Part shown: one piece after another, positions 26,483 to 35,633 of the stretch
Layout of the letters: every line of letters begins with the position of its first letter
How positions within the stretch are numbered: the stretch's first letter is position 1
From: Lentibacillus siamensis
GTDB lineage: Bacteria > Bacillota > Bacilli > Bacillales > Amphibacillaceae
Assembly: GCF_039522605.1 (NCBI RefSeq)
Contig: NZ_BAAADS010000001.1
Coordinates: forward strand, 558,001 to 622,000
DNA length: 64,000 nucleotides
Direction of reading: 5' to 3'
The notes under the pieces: model-generated
What the model was told of the DNA's origin: nothing
The model's input: the letters and a program-made list of their open reading frames with translations, nothing else
Database searches by the model: none
Position numbers and translations under genes: made by a program

Positions 26483-27871
26483 CTAAAACCCATTGTTCTC
26501 AGAAACGGATTTGAACCAATATGCACTTTTCTTGGCTGTCCGTTCTTTTGTTTCCAAATCAACCGAGAAAAAGCCATAGCGATTTTTATAGGCATTCATC
26601 CAGGACCAGTTATCCATAAACGACCAAAGATGATAGCCCTTGGCATTGCAGCCTTCTTCAATTGCCTGATGCAGCCATTTAAGATGTTCGCGGATGAAAT
26701 CAATACGGTAATCATCCTGAATTTCTCCATTCTCGATAAACCGTTCTTCATCTTGCACGCCCATACCATTTTCCGAAATAAATGATGGAATATTACCGTA
26801 ATTCTCTTTTAAATTGATCATAATGTCATAAATACCTTTTTCATAGATTTCCCAACCGCGATATGGATTCATTTTTCTGCCCGGCATCTCATAAATGTCG
26901 AAAAACCAGTCCGGCATAAACGGTCCATACGGATTCGGCAAATTCTCCTTTGCCTTCACACGGCGCGGCTGGTAGTAGTTGACACCTAACATATCTGACG
27001 TATTTGCCCTCAACAATTCCGAATCACCTGGTTCCGTTTGCGGCAAATGCCCGTGTTCATGCAAAATATCCATCAGTTCCTGCGGGTATTCCCCCAAAAC
27101 AGCCGGATCCAGAAAACTCCGATTGAAAAACAGGTCAGCTATCCGTGATGCCCTCAAATCTGCAGGATTATTACTCCTTGGATAGGATGGGGTCAGATTA
27201 AGAATAATCCCGATTTGACCATCCTGCACCTCATGTTTGCGGAAAACGTCAACCGCCTTGGCATGCGCAACCATTGTATTGTAGGCAACCTGAAATGCCC
27301 GTTTTGCATCGACAACATTTGGATAATGAAAATCATATAAATAACCGCCTTCAACAGGTACAATTGGCTCATTGAACGTGAACCATTTCGTTACCCGGTC
27401 ACCAAACAGACGGAAACATTCACCTGCATAGTTGGCGTACGCTTCCACAACTTCCCTGTTTTCCCATCCGCCTTTTTCCTGCAATTCCAGCGGCATATCA
27501 AAGTGAAACAGATTGACGAACGGTTCAATATCATTTTCCAGCAACTCATCGATCACATGATTGTAAAATGTCACAGCTTCCTGATTAATCTCACCACTGC
27601 CGCCGGGAATCAGACGTGCCCATGAAATCGACAACCGGAATGTATTATGACCGATTTCCTTCATTCGTCTTATATCTTCTTTATAGCGATGGTAAAAATC
27701 CGAGGTCGTCTCCGGTCCGACATGATCAAAAAATCGATTCGACTCAGTTTCATACCAATAATCCCATATATTTTTTCCTTTGCCACCCTCGCCTGCAGCA
27801 CCTTCAATTTGAGTGGCGGATGTAGCACTTCCCCACCAGAATCCGTTTGGAAATGAATACGTGTTTGTCAT
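26483..27871 (-). CDS. GH1 6-phospho-beta-glucosidase (GmuD/BglA-like)
   Basis: A 462-residue GH1 enzyme without a signal peptide. Acid/base Glu168 lies in FTFNEP and nucleophile Glu367 in FISENGMG. The C-terminal WSWMNAYKNRYGF region with nearby Ser/Lys/Tyr fits phospho-glycosidases rather than plain beta-glucosidases. It hydrolyses disaccharide phosphates delivered by the PTS encoded upstream. Cello- or mannobiose phosphates are the likely substrates by comparison with gmu. Confidence 0.88.
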   Translation of the reverse strand: MTNTYSFPNGFWWGSATSATQIEGAAGEGGKGKNIWDYWYETESNRFFDHVGPETTSDFYHRYKEDIRRMKEIGHNTFRLSISWARLIPGGSGEINQEAVTFYNHVIDELLENDIEPFVNLFHFDMPLELQEKGGWENREVVEAYANYAGECFRLFGDRVTKWFTFNEPIVPVEGGYLYDFHYPNVVDAKRAFQVAYNTMVAHAKAVDVFRKHEVQDGQIGIILNLTPSYPRSNNPADLRASRIADLFFNRSFLDPAVLGEYPQELMDILHEHGHLPQTEPGDSELLRANTSDMLGVNYYQPRRVKAKENLPNPYGPFMPDWFFDIYEMPGRKMNPYRGWEIYEKGIYDIMINLKENYGNIPSFISENGMGVQDEERFIENGEIQDDYRIDFIREHLKWLHQAIEEGCNAKGYHLWSFMDNWSWMNAYKNRYGFFSVDLETKERTAKKSAYWFKSVSENNGF

Positions 27872-27877
27872 TCACAA

Positions 27878-28207
27878 TTACCGCCTTTCGATTTTATTTC
27901 GATAGATTTCAATAATTTCAACCGCAAGATCGCGAACGGTCATGGACGTCATCAAATGATCCTGCGAATGAACGAGCATCAGGTTTAATGATGATTCATC
28001 GCCATTGGCCTCCCCCTGTAATAACGTCGTCTGAAATTCATGGGCTTTATTAAGCTCATTACCTGCATTCTCCATCAGTTGATCCGACTTCTTGAAGTTC
28101 CCTTCTTTTGCTTCCTGTATCGCTTCCATTGCACTGGATTTTCCGTTGCCAGCATATAAGATTATTTGGAATGCGGTTTCTGTTATAGTGTTCGTGTTCG
28201 TTTCCAT
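27878..28207 (-). CDS. PTS EIIA, lactose/cellobiose type
   Basis: A 109-residue helical EIIA of the Lac family. The phosphohistidine is in the helix MLVHSQDHLMTS. It is six bases upstream of the GH1 gene. AGGGGTGAAAAC supplies the ribosome site. Confidence 0.88.
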   Translation of the reverse strand: METNTNTITETAFQIILYAGNGKSSAMEAIQEAKEGNFKKSDQLMENAGNELNKAHEFQTTLLQGEANGDESSLNLMLVHSQDHLMTSMTVRDLAVEIIEIYRNKIERR

Positions 28208-28293
28208 ATGTTTTCACCCCTGAAGACGATAAATTTTCCGATACCAGCTTTCAAGGCCCTGCTGCAGAAAACAAGACCATTATGTGATGATGG

Positions 28294-29592
28294 TTAGCTC
28301 GCTTCACTGTTCCCTTCTTTTTTCTCAGATTCATAATAATTTTTATCAAGTATTTTCAGGAATGGCCACCATATCGCAAATACAACACACATATTAAAAA
28401 ACTGCAATACAGCCCCCTGCCAGGCATTTCCGGTAGCCAGATATCCACTCAATCCAACCGGGGTCGTCCAGGGAACAATAATTCCAGCTGGTTTCGGCAC
28501 CAGGCCTGTCGCCATTGAAAAGTACGTTATAAGTGTGATAACAACCGGTGCCAAAAGCCATGGAATCAATGCCAGCGGATTCATGATAATCGGTAAACCG
28601 AAAATAACCGGCTCATTCACATTAAAGATCCCCGGAGGTCCACCGAGCTTGCCCAGTTCCTTCAGTTGACGGCTTCGTCCAATCAGAAAGATACCAATGA
28701 TAACTGCCAGCGTCATACCTGATCCGCCCATGCCGACAATAAACGTATCGATAAACTGTTTCGTCACGATATTCGGCAATTCCGTACCAGCCTGGAATGC
28801 TTGAAGGTTCTGGTCATTCAAAGCATACCAGATCGGGTCAAACACCGAATTGATAAGGATTTGTCCGTGCAATCCAAAGAACCAGAACACCTGTATCAGG
28901 AGAACCGCCAAAATGGTCGCCGGCAAACTGCTCCCCAAGGCAGTCAATGGCTCCTGGATGATGGTATAAATAAAATTTTGAACCGTTTCGAATGATGTGA
29001 AACTGAAAATAATCCGAATGATTAAGAACACGATAAGCGTCATTGTAATGGGTATCAAAGCGCTAAATGACCTGGAGACTGCATCAGGGACACCAGCAGG
29101 CATTTTTATCGTCCAATTTTTCTGTACAAAAAACCGGTAAAGTTCCGCAGCAATGAAAGCTGTGAAAATACCAAGAAACATCCCTTCTGCCCCAAGTACA
29201 AAGGTTGGAATGACACCAGAAACACCTTCAAATTGCTGTGGTGTCAGAATAAGAAATGCCGCTAAAGCCGCAACACCTCCATAGATCCCCTCTATATCAT
29301 ACGATTCAGTAAGTTTGCTGCCTATTCCTATAATAACAAAAGCACCCATTATACTAAGTGTTGCAGCAGATGCCGGACCTAGTGCACTCTGATAGGCGGC
29401 AAAGGCATCTTCACCAATCAATTTATCCAAAAATGGCAAATTTGCCAGGACAACAAAAATAGAACCAAAAATAATTAACGGCAATGCTACCATAAAGCCG
29501 TCACGCAATGCGGTCAAATACCGATTGTTGTTCATTTTATCCGCAATTGGCATCAACATATTTTCAAGAAACTCCATGAACTTGTTGTTCAT
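28294..29592 (-). CDS. PTS EIIC, lactose/cellobiose type
   Basis: A 432-residue membrane permease with eight to ten hydrophobic segments. It has the family N-terminus (LENMLMPIADKMNNNRYLTA), the loop FWFFGLHGQILINSVFDPIW and the substrate-region motif FNVNEPVIFGLPI. It works with the EIIB and EIIA genes on either side. Confidence 0.9.
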   Translation of the reverse strand: MNNKFMEFLENMLMPIADKMNNNRYLTALRDGFMVALPLIIFGSIFVVLANLPFLDKLIGEDAFAAYQSALGPASAATLSIMGAFVIIGIGSKLTESYDIEGIYGGVAALAAFLILTPQQFEGVSGVIPTFVLGAEGMFLGIFTAFIAAELYRFFVQKNWTIKMPAGVPDAVSRSFSALIPITMTLIVFLIIRIIFSFTSFETVQNFIYTIIQEPLTALGSSLPATILAVLLIQVFWFFGLHGQILINSVFDPIWYALNDQNLQAFQAGTELPNIVTKQFIDTFIVGMGGSGMTLAVIIGIFLIGRSRQLKELGKLGGPPGIFNVNEPVIFGLPIIMNPLALIPWLLAPVVITLITYFSMATGLVPKPAGIIVPWTTPVGLSGYLATGNAWQGAVLQFFNMCVVFAIWWPFLKILDKNYYESEKKEGNSEAS

Positions 29593-29614
29593 TATACTCT
29601 CCCCCTATTAAAGT

Positions 29615-29923
29615 TTAACCGTCAATCAGTTTGAGGGCATGATCGAGAACTGCTTTTCCATCAACACGCCCATACGCAACAGGATCAATCACATCAAGTG
29701 GTGTACCCATTTCATCAGCCGTTTTGGCGTATTTTTTCTTCATAAATCGCATTTGTGGTCCGATCAGAAGCACATCCGCATTTTCAAGTTCTTTAACGGC
29801 CTTGTCCTGCGCGACTGCCCAAATTTTCGCTTCAATCCCTCTGTTTTCAGCTTCCTCCTCCATTTTTTTAACTAATAGACTTGTAGACATTCCTGATGAA
29901 CATGCCAATAAAATTTGCTTCAT
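29615..29923 (-). CDS. PTS EIIB, lactose/cellobiose type
   Basis: A 102-residue EIIB of the CelA/LicB kind, with phosphocysteine Cys8 in LLACSSGMSTSLL. First gene of the PTS-GH1-licR-gmuE unit. A cre site lies about 50 bases upstream of its start. Confidence 0.88.
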   Translation of the reverse strand: MKQILLACSSGMSTSLLVKKMEEEAENRGIEAKIWAVAQDKAVKELENADVLLIGPQMRFMKKKYAKTADEMGTPLDVIDPVAYGRVDGKAVLDHALKLIDG

Positions 29924-29973
29924 AATAGTTCCTCCCTTTGGTTTGTTTATCTAAGACTAATTTCATTATAAAT

Positions 29974-29987
29974 TAAAAACGCTTTCA
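29974..29987. promoter_or_regulatory. cre site before the gmu/lic-like PTS genes
   Basis: On the minus strand TGAAAGCGTTTTTA matches 13 of 14 consensus positions. Its place near the promoter fits glucose repression by CcpA. Confidence 0.55.
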
Positions 29988-30000
29988 TGAAGACACAATG

Positions 30001-30024
30001 TATTTCCGTTGATTATAGGAAATA
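30001..30024. promoter_or_regulatory. Candidate activator palindrome
   Basis: TATTTCC and GGAAATA flank a 10-base centre. It lies upstream of the cre site relative to the PTS genes, where a LicR-type activator would bind. Assignment is inference from position. Confidence 0.35.
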
Positions 30025-30077
30025 GTTACTATATAAAATAATGATAAGGTGGACATGCACTTTCGACATGTAAATAG

Positions 30078-30105
30078 CCGCCGGTTTTTGTAAACCAGCG
30101 GCTGC
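30078..30105. terminator. Hairpin after the mviM-like gene
   Basis: AGCCGCCGGTTT pairs with AAACCAGCGGCT with one internal mismatch. It is followed by only ATTTAC on the minus strand, so it is a modest terminator candidate for the manA-mviM transcript. Confidence 0.4.
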
Positions 30106-30154
30106 TTATAGGAAAATAATTTATTGAGCTGATGTCGCACTTATGCTCGAAAGT

Positions 30155-30180
30155 GAAAGCGAAGTATATTTCCGGAGCGG
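30155..30180 (-). repeat. Half copy of the 106-bp inverted-repeat element
   Basis: 26 bases (starting GAAAGCGAAGTATATTTCC) identical to the reverse complement of 48998-49023. Only one arm of the element is present here. Confidence 0.6.
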
Positions 30181-30194
30181 ATTATATGCATCAA

Positions 30195-31136
30195 CTAATA
30201 TACATTTATCTCATTACTGCTTAACATTTGCTCAACAACTAACTGTGACTTTAACCCTTCCATTCCATCAACAACGGGTTGCTTATCATTTTGGATACAA
30301 TCTATGAAATGCTGGACTGCCCCTTCAAAACCCCGCTGCTTTACGGAGGAGTCCCATGAAGCGGAAAATGTTGTTGATATGGCATTATCTTGTTCAATTT
30401 CCGTTGTATTCATGTTCTTTACACGGATAATTCTTCCGTTTGTTACCAGTTCCAGTTGTTCCAAACTCGTTCCCGCTTTTCGATGCATAGCTGTTGTAAA
30501 AGCCAAGTTTTGGGATGTTTCATATGTATGATGTGTATATAGAAGTTGATTTTCATCGTTCGTATGAATTTTTCCAGAAAGCAAACGAAGATTCCCGTCC
30601 CCCAGCCAACGCGCTGTATCAACTAAGTGAAGATAATCATCCAACATGGTAAACCCATAAGAATAAGGGCCGACACTATCCGTTCTATGTTTTTCAACAC
30701 GTACCCATGCTGTATTATTCGCTTTTTCCTTTGCCTGCACATACATTGGCGCAAAACGACGATTGAATCCAACCATAAGCTTTCGTCCCTTTTTTTCACT
30801 TAACTCGACCAATTTTTCCGCGTCTTGGATGGATGCAGCCAGTGGTTTATCAACATATACATCCAGTCCTTTATGAAGCAGTTCCGAAACCACTTCATAA
30901 TGTGATACAGTGGAACTGTGTACAAACACAGCATCACACACCTGGGCCAATGCCTGTAAACTGCCAAAGTCCTGGATGCGATACTGGCCGCAGATTGCCT
31001 TTCTCTTTTTTTCATTGGGCGAAAATGCACCTGTAAACGTCCAATCTGTTTCGTTTGAAAGAATAGGCAAATACGCTTTCTGAGCAATACCACCCAGTCC
31101 TACCATACCGATTCTGGGTTTCACCAAATTAATCAT
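30195..31136 (-). CDS. Gfo/Idh/MocA oxidoreductase, MviM/YceM-like
   Basis: A 313-residue NAD(P)-dependent oxidoreductase. The N-terminal fold has MVGLGGIAQKAYLPIL, then AVFVHSSTVSHYEVV, VDKPLA (catalytic Lys region) and MVGFNRRFAP. It follows E. coli MviM/YceM closely as I remember it, including LLDDYLHLVDTA. The substrate of that family is unknown. Here it lies 32 bases after mannose-6-phosphate isomerase, which hints at a sugar or sugar phosphate of mannan breakdown. Standard gmu operons have no such gene. The ATG at 31136 stands very close to GGGGG; a TTG at 31127 is an alternative start. Confidence 0.8.
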   Translation of the reverse strand: MINLVKPRIGMVGLGGIAQKAYLPILSNETDWTFTGAFSPNEKKRKAICGQYRIQDFGSLQALAQVCDAVFVHSSTVSHYEVVSELLHKGLDVYVDKPLAASIQDAEKLVELSEKKGRKLMVGFNRRFAPMYVQAKEKANNTAWVRVEKHRTDSVGPYSYGFTMLDDYLHLVDTARWLGDGNLRLLSGKIHTNDENQLLYTHHTYETSQNLAFTTAMHRKAGTSLEQLELVTNGRIIRVKNMNTTEIEQDNAISTTFSASWDSSVKQRGFEGAVQHFIDCIQNDKQPVVDGMEGLKSQLVVEQMLSSNEINVY

Positions 31137-31168
31137 CCCCCACTACCCTAAATTTGTCACCATTGAAA

Positions 31169-32128
31169 TCACACATGCGACACAATAAGCTCCGCCTCAC
31201 CATTAAGCTCATATTCCTTTACCCCATTCGGTAAAATAAAATGATTTCCCTTTTCAATAGGATAAGCTTGTCCGTCAACCGTTATCTCCGCACTGCCTGT
31301 AATCACACTGACCTGCAAAAAATCCTCTGTTAACTCAACATGTGCATGCCCGTCCAAATTCCAGTGGCTTACCGCAAAATAATCGTTTTCAACCAATTTC
31401 TTTATGTTCATATCCCCCGTGACGACTTCCTCAGACATGCTAGGAAAATCCCGGTGCGGAACCGAAGTCACCTCTTTCGCCTTCTCCAAATGCAATTCCC
31501 GCTTCCGACCTTCCGCATCCATCCGGTCATAATCATACACACGATACGTAATGTCCGAACTCTGCTGGGTTTCCAGAATAACAATTCCCTTGCCAATCGC
31601 ATGAATCGTACCACTTGGCACATAAACAAAATCTCCCGGTTCAACCTTTATACGTCTTAGCAGCTTGTCCCATTCTCCACTATCGATCATTTGCTTCAAT
31701 TCCTCATCGTTTGACGCATGATGGCCTAACACAAGTTCCGCGCCGGGCTCCGCATCCAGCACGTACCAGCATTCTGTTTTTCCATACGGCTGCCCTTCCA
31801 CCTCACGCGCATAGGCATCATCCGGATGTACTTGCACAGATAAATCTGCATTGGCATCCAGTAATTTAACAAGCAGCGGATATGCTTCAAGGTTGTCCGC
31901 TGCTTTATTAAATAGTTCGCCATGCTCGTTCCATGCATCTGCCAGTGTCTGCCCTTGCAACGGACCATTTTCAATGACACTAGGACCATTGGGATGCGCG
32001 GAAATGACCCACGCCTCGCCGGTTTGATTGGAAGGGATGTCATAGTTATAGTCCGTCTTCAATTTGCTTCCGCCCCATATACGTTCCTGTAATACCGGCT
32101 GTAAAAAAATCGGTTCATTGTATATCAT
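31169..32128 (-). CDS. manA: Mannose-6-phosphate isomerase, type I
   Basis: A 319-residue cupin-type isomerase that converts mannose 6-phosphate to fructose 6-phosphate. Zinc ligands lie in QVHPDD, the Glu of KTECWYVLDA and the His of SGTIHAIG. ETQQSSDITYRVYDYDR is the family signature. It fits B. subtilis GmuF/ManA in length. It heads a two-gene unit with the mviM-like gene, upstream of the PTS genes, and would also serve the ManP mannose transporter at 41692. Confidence 0.9.
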   Translation of the reverse strand: MIYNEPIFLQPVLQERIWGGSKLKTDYNYDIPSNQTGEAWVISAHPNGPSVIENGPLQGQTLADAWNEHGELFNKAADNLEAYPLLVKLLDANADLSVQVHPDDAYAREVEGQPYGKTECWYVLDAEPGAELVLGHHASNDEELKQMIDSGEWDKLLRRIKVEPGDFVYVPSGTIHAIGKGIVILETQQSSDITYRVYDYDRMDAEGRKRELHLEKAKEVTSVPHRDFPSMSEEVVTGDMNIKKLVENDYFAVSHWNLDGHAHVELTEDFLQVSVITGSAEITVDGQAYPIEKGNHFILPNGVKEYELNGEAELIVSHV

Positions 32129-32313
32129 CTGATCGCCACCATTCTGTAGTAAATGTCTAAAATTATAGTATCATAACAAGCTGCATAAGCACACCAAACT
32201 CCGATCCTTCATACGGAGATCGGAGTTTTATGGCTTGCGGCAGTTCCATCGGCGCCAAACATGCGGTTTTTATCAATCTATCAGCAACTTCCACCTTTCT
32301 ATCAGTATTCCGC

Positions 32314-32402
32314 TTAGAAAACTTGGTTGTCACCAAGCCTTTAGGTGACAGCCATAGTTGCACTTATGCAGTAAGAAAGGATTTTATACTTTCTTAGCTG
32401 CC
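32314..32402 (+). repeat. Two-hairpin interspersed element, copy D
   Basis: Almost identical to copy B over its full length. It ends eight bases from the stop codon of the ABC permease gene, which is on the opposite strand. Both hairpins are intact. Confidence 0.9.
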
Positions 32403-32409
32403 CAAAAAA

Positions 32410-33231
32410 CTACCCCTTCACCGAACCAGCCAGCAGCCCTCGAACAAAATATTTACCGAGTATAATATATACAAGCAGCGTCGGCAATGCCGCAACAACC
32501 GCACCGGCCATTTGCACATTCCACTGTACAATCTGGCTGCCGGATAAATTCTGCAGTGCGACCATCACCGGCTGATTTTCATTTGTTGTCACCGTTACAG
32601 CAAATAAAAACTCATTCCAGATGTTCGTAAACTGCCAGATGGCCACAACGACAAATCCGGTAATCGACAGTGGAACCATGATATGTCTGAACACACCAAG
32701 AAAACTGGCACCATCAATTTTAGCCGCCTCAATCATCTGATCCGGGATGCTTGCATAAAAGTTACGGAACATTAACGTTGTAATCGGCAGCCCATACACA
32801 ACGTGCACAAGCACAAGCCCGGCAATCGTATCGTACAGCCCGATGGTACGCAAAAACTGAATCAGCGGAATCAGAATACTCTGATACGGAATAAACATGC
32901 CAAATAATATTATCGTAAAAAGCGTTTCCGATCCCTTAAACTTCCACTTTGATAACACATACCCATTCATTGCACCCAGTAATGCAGATAACAGTGTTGC
33001 CGGAATGACCAAGTAAACACTGTTCATAAAATTGGGTGCCAGTTCCTTAATTGCCTGAATATACGAGTTAAAATTGATGGACGTCGGCAGGGCCCACATA
33101 TGTTCCAATGATACTTCATCCAGTGGTTTTAAGCTCGTTACAATAATGACGTAAACAGGCATCAGGAACAAAATGGCAAAAAAGATTAACACTACATATT
33201 TTATCGTTTTCCAAACCGGGAATGCCGTCAT
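32410..33231 (-). CDS. ABC sugar permease (MalG-type), operon 1
   Basis: A 273-residue CUT1 membrane component with six predicted segments and the EAA loop EAAKIDGASFLGVFRHIMVP. The ATG at 33231 overlaps the upstream stop codon (TAATG) and follows AAGGGGTGG, so it is preferred to the start at 33258. It pairs with the next permease and the lipoprotein encoded upstream. No ATPase gene is in the operon; a shared MsmX-type ATPase is expected elsewhere. Confidence 0.9.
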   Translation of the reverse strand: MTAFPVWKTIKYVVLIFFAILFLMPVYVIIVTSLKPLDEVSLEHMWALPTSINFNSYIQAIKELAPNFMNSVYLVIPATLLSALLGAMNGYVLSKWKFKGSETLFTIILFGMFIPYQSILIPLIQFLRTIGLYDTIAGLVLVHVVYGLPITTLMFRNFYASIPDQMIEAAKIDGASFLGVFRHIMVPLSITGFVVVAIWQFTNIWNEFLFAVTVTTNENQPVMVALQNLSGSQIVQWNVQMAGAVVAALPTLLVYIILGKYFVRGLLAGSVKG

Positions 33232-34172
33232 TATTGACCACCCCTTCTGCTGTTCCATAAATAAGGAACAATAAATACGGCTACTAAAAGCAGCATGATA
33301 ATGGCAATCGCAGCACCGTTTGCATAATAATGTCCTTTAAACGTTGTTTCAAACATGTAGACAGCAGGAACATCCGTAACAAAATTAGCACCGGAACCGG
33401 TCATTGCATAAATCAGGTCAAAAATTTTCAAGGAAATATGCGCCATAATAATAATGACACTTACCGTAATCGGCATCAGCATCGGAATAACCACTTTCCG
33501 ATATATCTGAAACTCACTGGCGCCATCCATTCTTGCTGCTTCACGCAGTTCATCCGGGATGCCACGCAAACCTGCCAAATACATCGCAAGTGAAAAGCCC
33601 GTCATCTGCCAAACAGCGGCAATGACGACAGCGATAATTGCCACCGGCACCCCGAATTCGATGCTTCCCCATTCAAAGCCGGCCAGAATATTGGTATCCG
33701 TATACCATTTCGGGGTAATGCCGAAAAACTTCAGGAACTGGTTAAACCCTGTCGATGGATTCAGCAGCCATTGCCAGACAACACCCGTAACAATAAACGA
33801 CAACGCCATCGGGAACAAAAAGATATTGCGGAAAAACGATTCACCCTTCAATTTTTGATCGATCAATATCCCGAGTCCAAGTCCCATGACAATTACTAGT
33901 CCAATGAAGAAAATCGTGAAAAATATGGTATTCCGTAAATCAGCCTGAAACCGGAAATCCTGGAATAAAAAGAGATAATTTTTCAATCCGGCAAAAGAAA
34001 AGTCCGGTGTCAACGTGTTCCAGTTACTAACAGAAACATATCCGGTCCATGCGATAAAACCATATACAAAAACAAGTATCAGAATAATGGATGGCAACAA
34101 AAATGCAAATGCCGTCCATTGGTCTTTTGTAAATTTCTTTCTGTTTTTTCGTTTACCGACTGCCTCACTCAC
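33231..34172 (-). CDS. ABC sugar permease (MalF-type), operon 1
   Basis: A 313-residue CUT1 membrane component with six segments and the EAA loop EAARMDGASEFQIYRKVVIP. Its short basic N-terminus (KRKNRKKFTKDQW) is typical. It is separated from the binding-protein gene by a hairpin at 34215, which would lower its expression relative to the lipoprotein. Confidence 0.9.
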   Translation of the reverse strand: MSEAVGKRKNRKKFTKDQWTAFAFLLPSIILILVFVYGFIAWTGYVSVSNWNTLTPDFSFAGLKNYLFLFQDFRFQADLRNTIFFTIFFIGLVIVMGLGLGILIDQKLKGESFFRNIFLFPMALSFIVTGVVWQWLLNPSTGFNQFLKFFGITPKWYTDTNILAGFEWGSIEFGVPVAIIAVVIAAVWQMTGFSLAMYLAGLRGIPDELREAARMDGASEFQIYRKVVIPMLMPITVSVIIIMAHISLKIFDLIYAMTGSGANFVTDVPAVYMFETTFKGHYYANGAAIAIIMLLLVAVFIVPYLWNSRRGGQ

Positions 34173-34214
34173 ATAACATTCCCCTTTTCCGAGAGGCTTT
34201 TATAAAAAATTAAA

Positions 34215-34240
34215 AGGCTGCCCCCAATTTCAGGCAGCCT
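34215..34240 (-). terminator. Intraoperon attenuating hairpin
   Basis: AGGCTGCC pairs with GGCAGCCT, followed on the minus strand by TTTTAATTTTTT. It lies between the binding protein and permease genes. Partial termination here is a common way to make excess binding protein. Confidence 0.65.
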
Positions 34241-34254
34241 CAGGGTTCAATCAC

Positions 34255-35532
34255 TTACATTTCAGATGATGCAGCTTTTAATGCTTTAATAAACGTATCA
34301 ACATCACGCTGTGTCACAAAAATATTCACTGCCTGATTGGCCTTTGTCAGGAATCCTGCAGCTGCGGCAGAACCGTGCGCCAGACTTGGTACCAATCGTG
34401 AATCTTTAAAATCTTTCATTGCTTCTTTTCCATATGCATCATATTTTGATTCATCCGCATCTGTACGGGCCGGAATCGATCCTTTAAGCGGATTGAAAAT
34501 ATCCTGTGCCTTGGTGGAACCAAGAAATGTCAGGAACTTCTTGACATCTTTTTTATTTTCTATCCCTTTTGGCAGCCCAAATGTATCGGTAATAACGGCA
34601 AATTCGCCTTTCGTTCCAGGGAATTCAAAATAACCAAAGTCTTTATTCGTTTTCATCTTCAGGTCGTTTGAAAAGTACCCTTTTGCCCAGTCACCCATAT
34701 TCAGCATGGCAGCTTCCCCGTCGGCAACAAGCTGCGCGGAGTCCTGCCAGTTACGGGCAGAATGATCTTCATTCACATAATCAAGGATTTTTCCAAACTT
34801 CTCTGCCGCTTTCACGACACGTTCATCATCCCAAGGTATTTCCCCTTCAAACAATTTCTTGTAATCATCCGGACCAAGAACACTTAACAGCGTATTTTCA
34901 AAAATTTGCGTTGCCGGCCAGGAGTTTTTGTCACCCAACGCCATTGGGGTAACGCCTGCTTCTTTTAACTTTTCAGCTGCAGCAAAGAACTCATCCAAAG
35001 TCGTTGGTTCTTTAATGTTATGTTCCTCAAACACTTTCTTATTGTAGAAAATAACATTTCCGCGATGGATATTTACCGGTACGGAATAAATCTTTCCATC
35101 TTTACTTACCAAATCAATTAATTCTTCAGGAAACTTATCTTTCCACCCATTCTTTTCATACAGATCATTCAGCGGCTCCATTTTGCCGGCTGCCACCCAG
35201 CCTTCGTTCAATTCATCCCCGCCATGTACCTGAAATGTGGATGGCGGATCATTACCCTGCATCCGGGTAGCAAGTACTGCTTTCGCATTGGTACCAGCCC
35301 CTCCGGCAACCGCTGCATTCTCCACTTTAATTTCCGGATACTTTTTCTCAAACGCATCAATTAACGCAAGCAGCCCAGCTTCTTCACCAGCACCAGTCCA
35401 CCAGCTGAAAATCTCAACAGTGTTTGATTTTTCTCCCCCATCCGAACTTCCTTTTGCATCGTCTGAACCGCTGCATGCAGCAAGTACCAGTGCTAATGCT
35501 ACCAACATTAGAAAACCATATGATTTCTTCAA
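34255..35532 (-). CDS. ABC sugar-binding lipoprotein, operon 1
   Basis: A 425-residue CUT1 solute-binding protein. The TTG at 35532 is the likely start: GAGGGGG lies at a good distance, and it leaves a clean lipoprotein signal (LMLVALALVLAACSG, lipidated Cys). The earlier in-frame start at 35568 would overlap a cre site. EIFSWWTGAGEEAGLLALID and later NWQDSAQLVADGEAAMLNMGDWA are typical of family 1 binding proteins. The sugar cannot be read from sequence; neighbours suggest plant-derived oligosaccharides. Confidence 0.88.
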   Translation of the reverse strand: MKKSYGFLMLVALALVLAACSGSDDAKGSSDGGEKSNTVEIFSWWTGAGEEAGLLALIDAFEKKYPEIKVENAAVAGGAGTNAKAVLATRMQGNDPPSTFQVHGGDELNEGWVAAGKMEPLNDLYEKNGWKDKFPEELIDLVSKDGKIYSVPVNIHRGNVIFYNKKVFEEHNIKEPTTLDEFFAAAEKLKEAGVTPMALGDKNSWPATQIFENTLLSVLGPDDYKKLFEGEIPWDDERVVKAAEKFGKILDYVNEDHSARNWQDSAQLVADGEAAMLNMGDWAKGYFSNDLKMKTNKDFGYFEFPGTKGEFAVITDTFGLPKGIENKKDVKKFLTFLGSTKAQDIFNPLKGSIPARTDADESKYDAYGKEAMKDFKDSRLVPSLAHGSAAAAGFLTKANQAVNIFVTQRDVDTFIKALKAASSEM

Positions 35533-35553
35533 AAAACCTACCCCCTCGTTTAT

Positions 35554-35567
35554 TGGTAACGCTGTCA
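35554..35567. promoter_or_regulatory. cre site before ABC operon 1
   Basis: On the minus strand TGACAGCGTTACCA matches 13 of 14 consensus positions. It sits about 20 bases upstream of the lipoprotein TTG start. Confidence 0.6.
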
Positions 35568-35633
35568 ATTAACATTATATAATTTTCAGAATAATGGCAG
35601 GTCTTCAAAATCTGTACTTTTTTATGATTGTCT

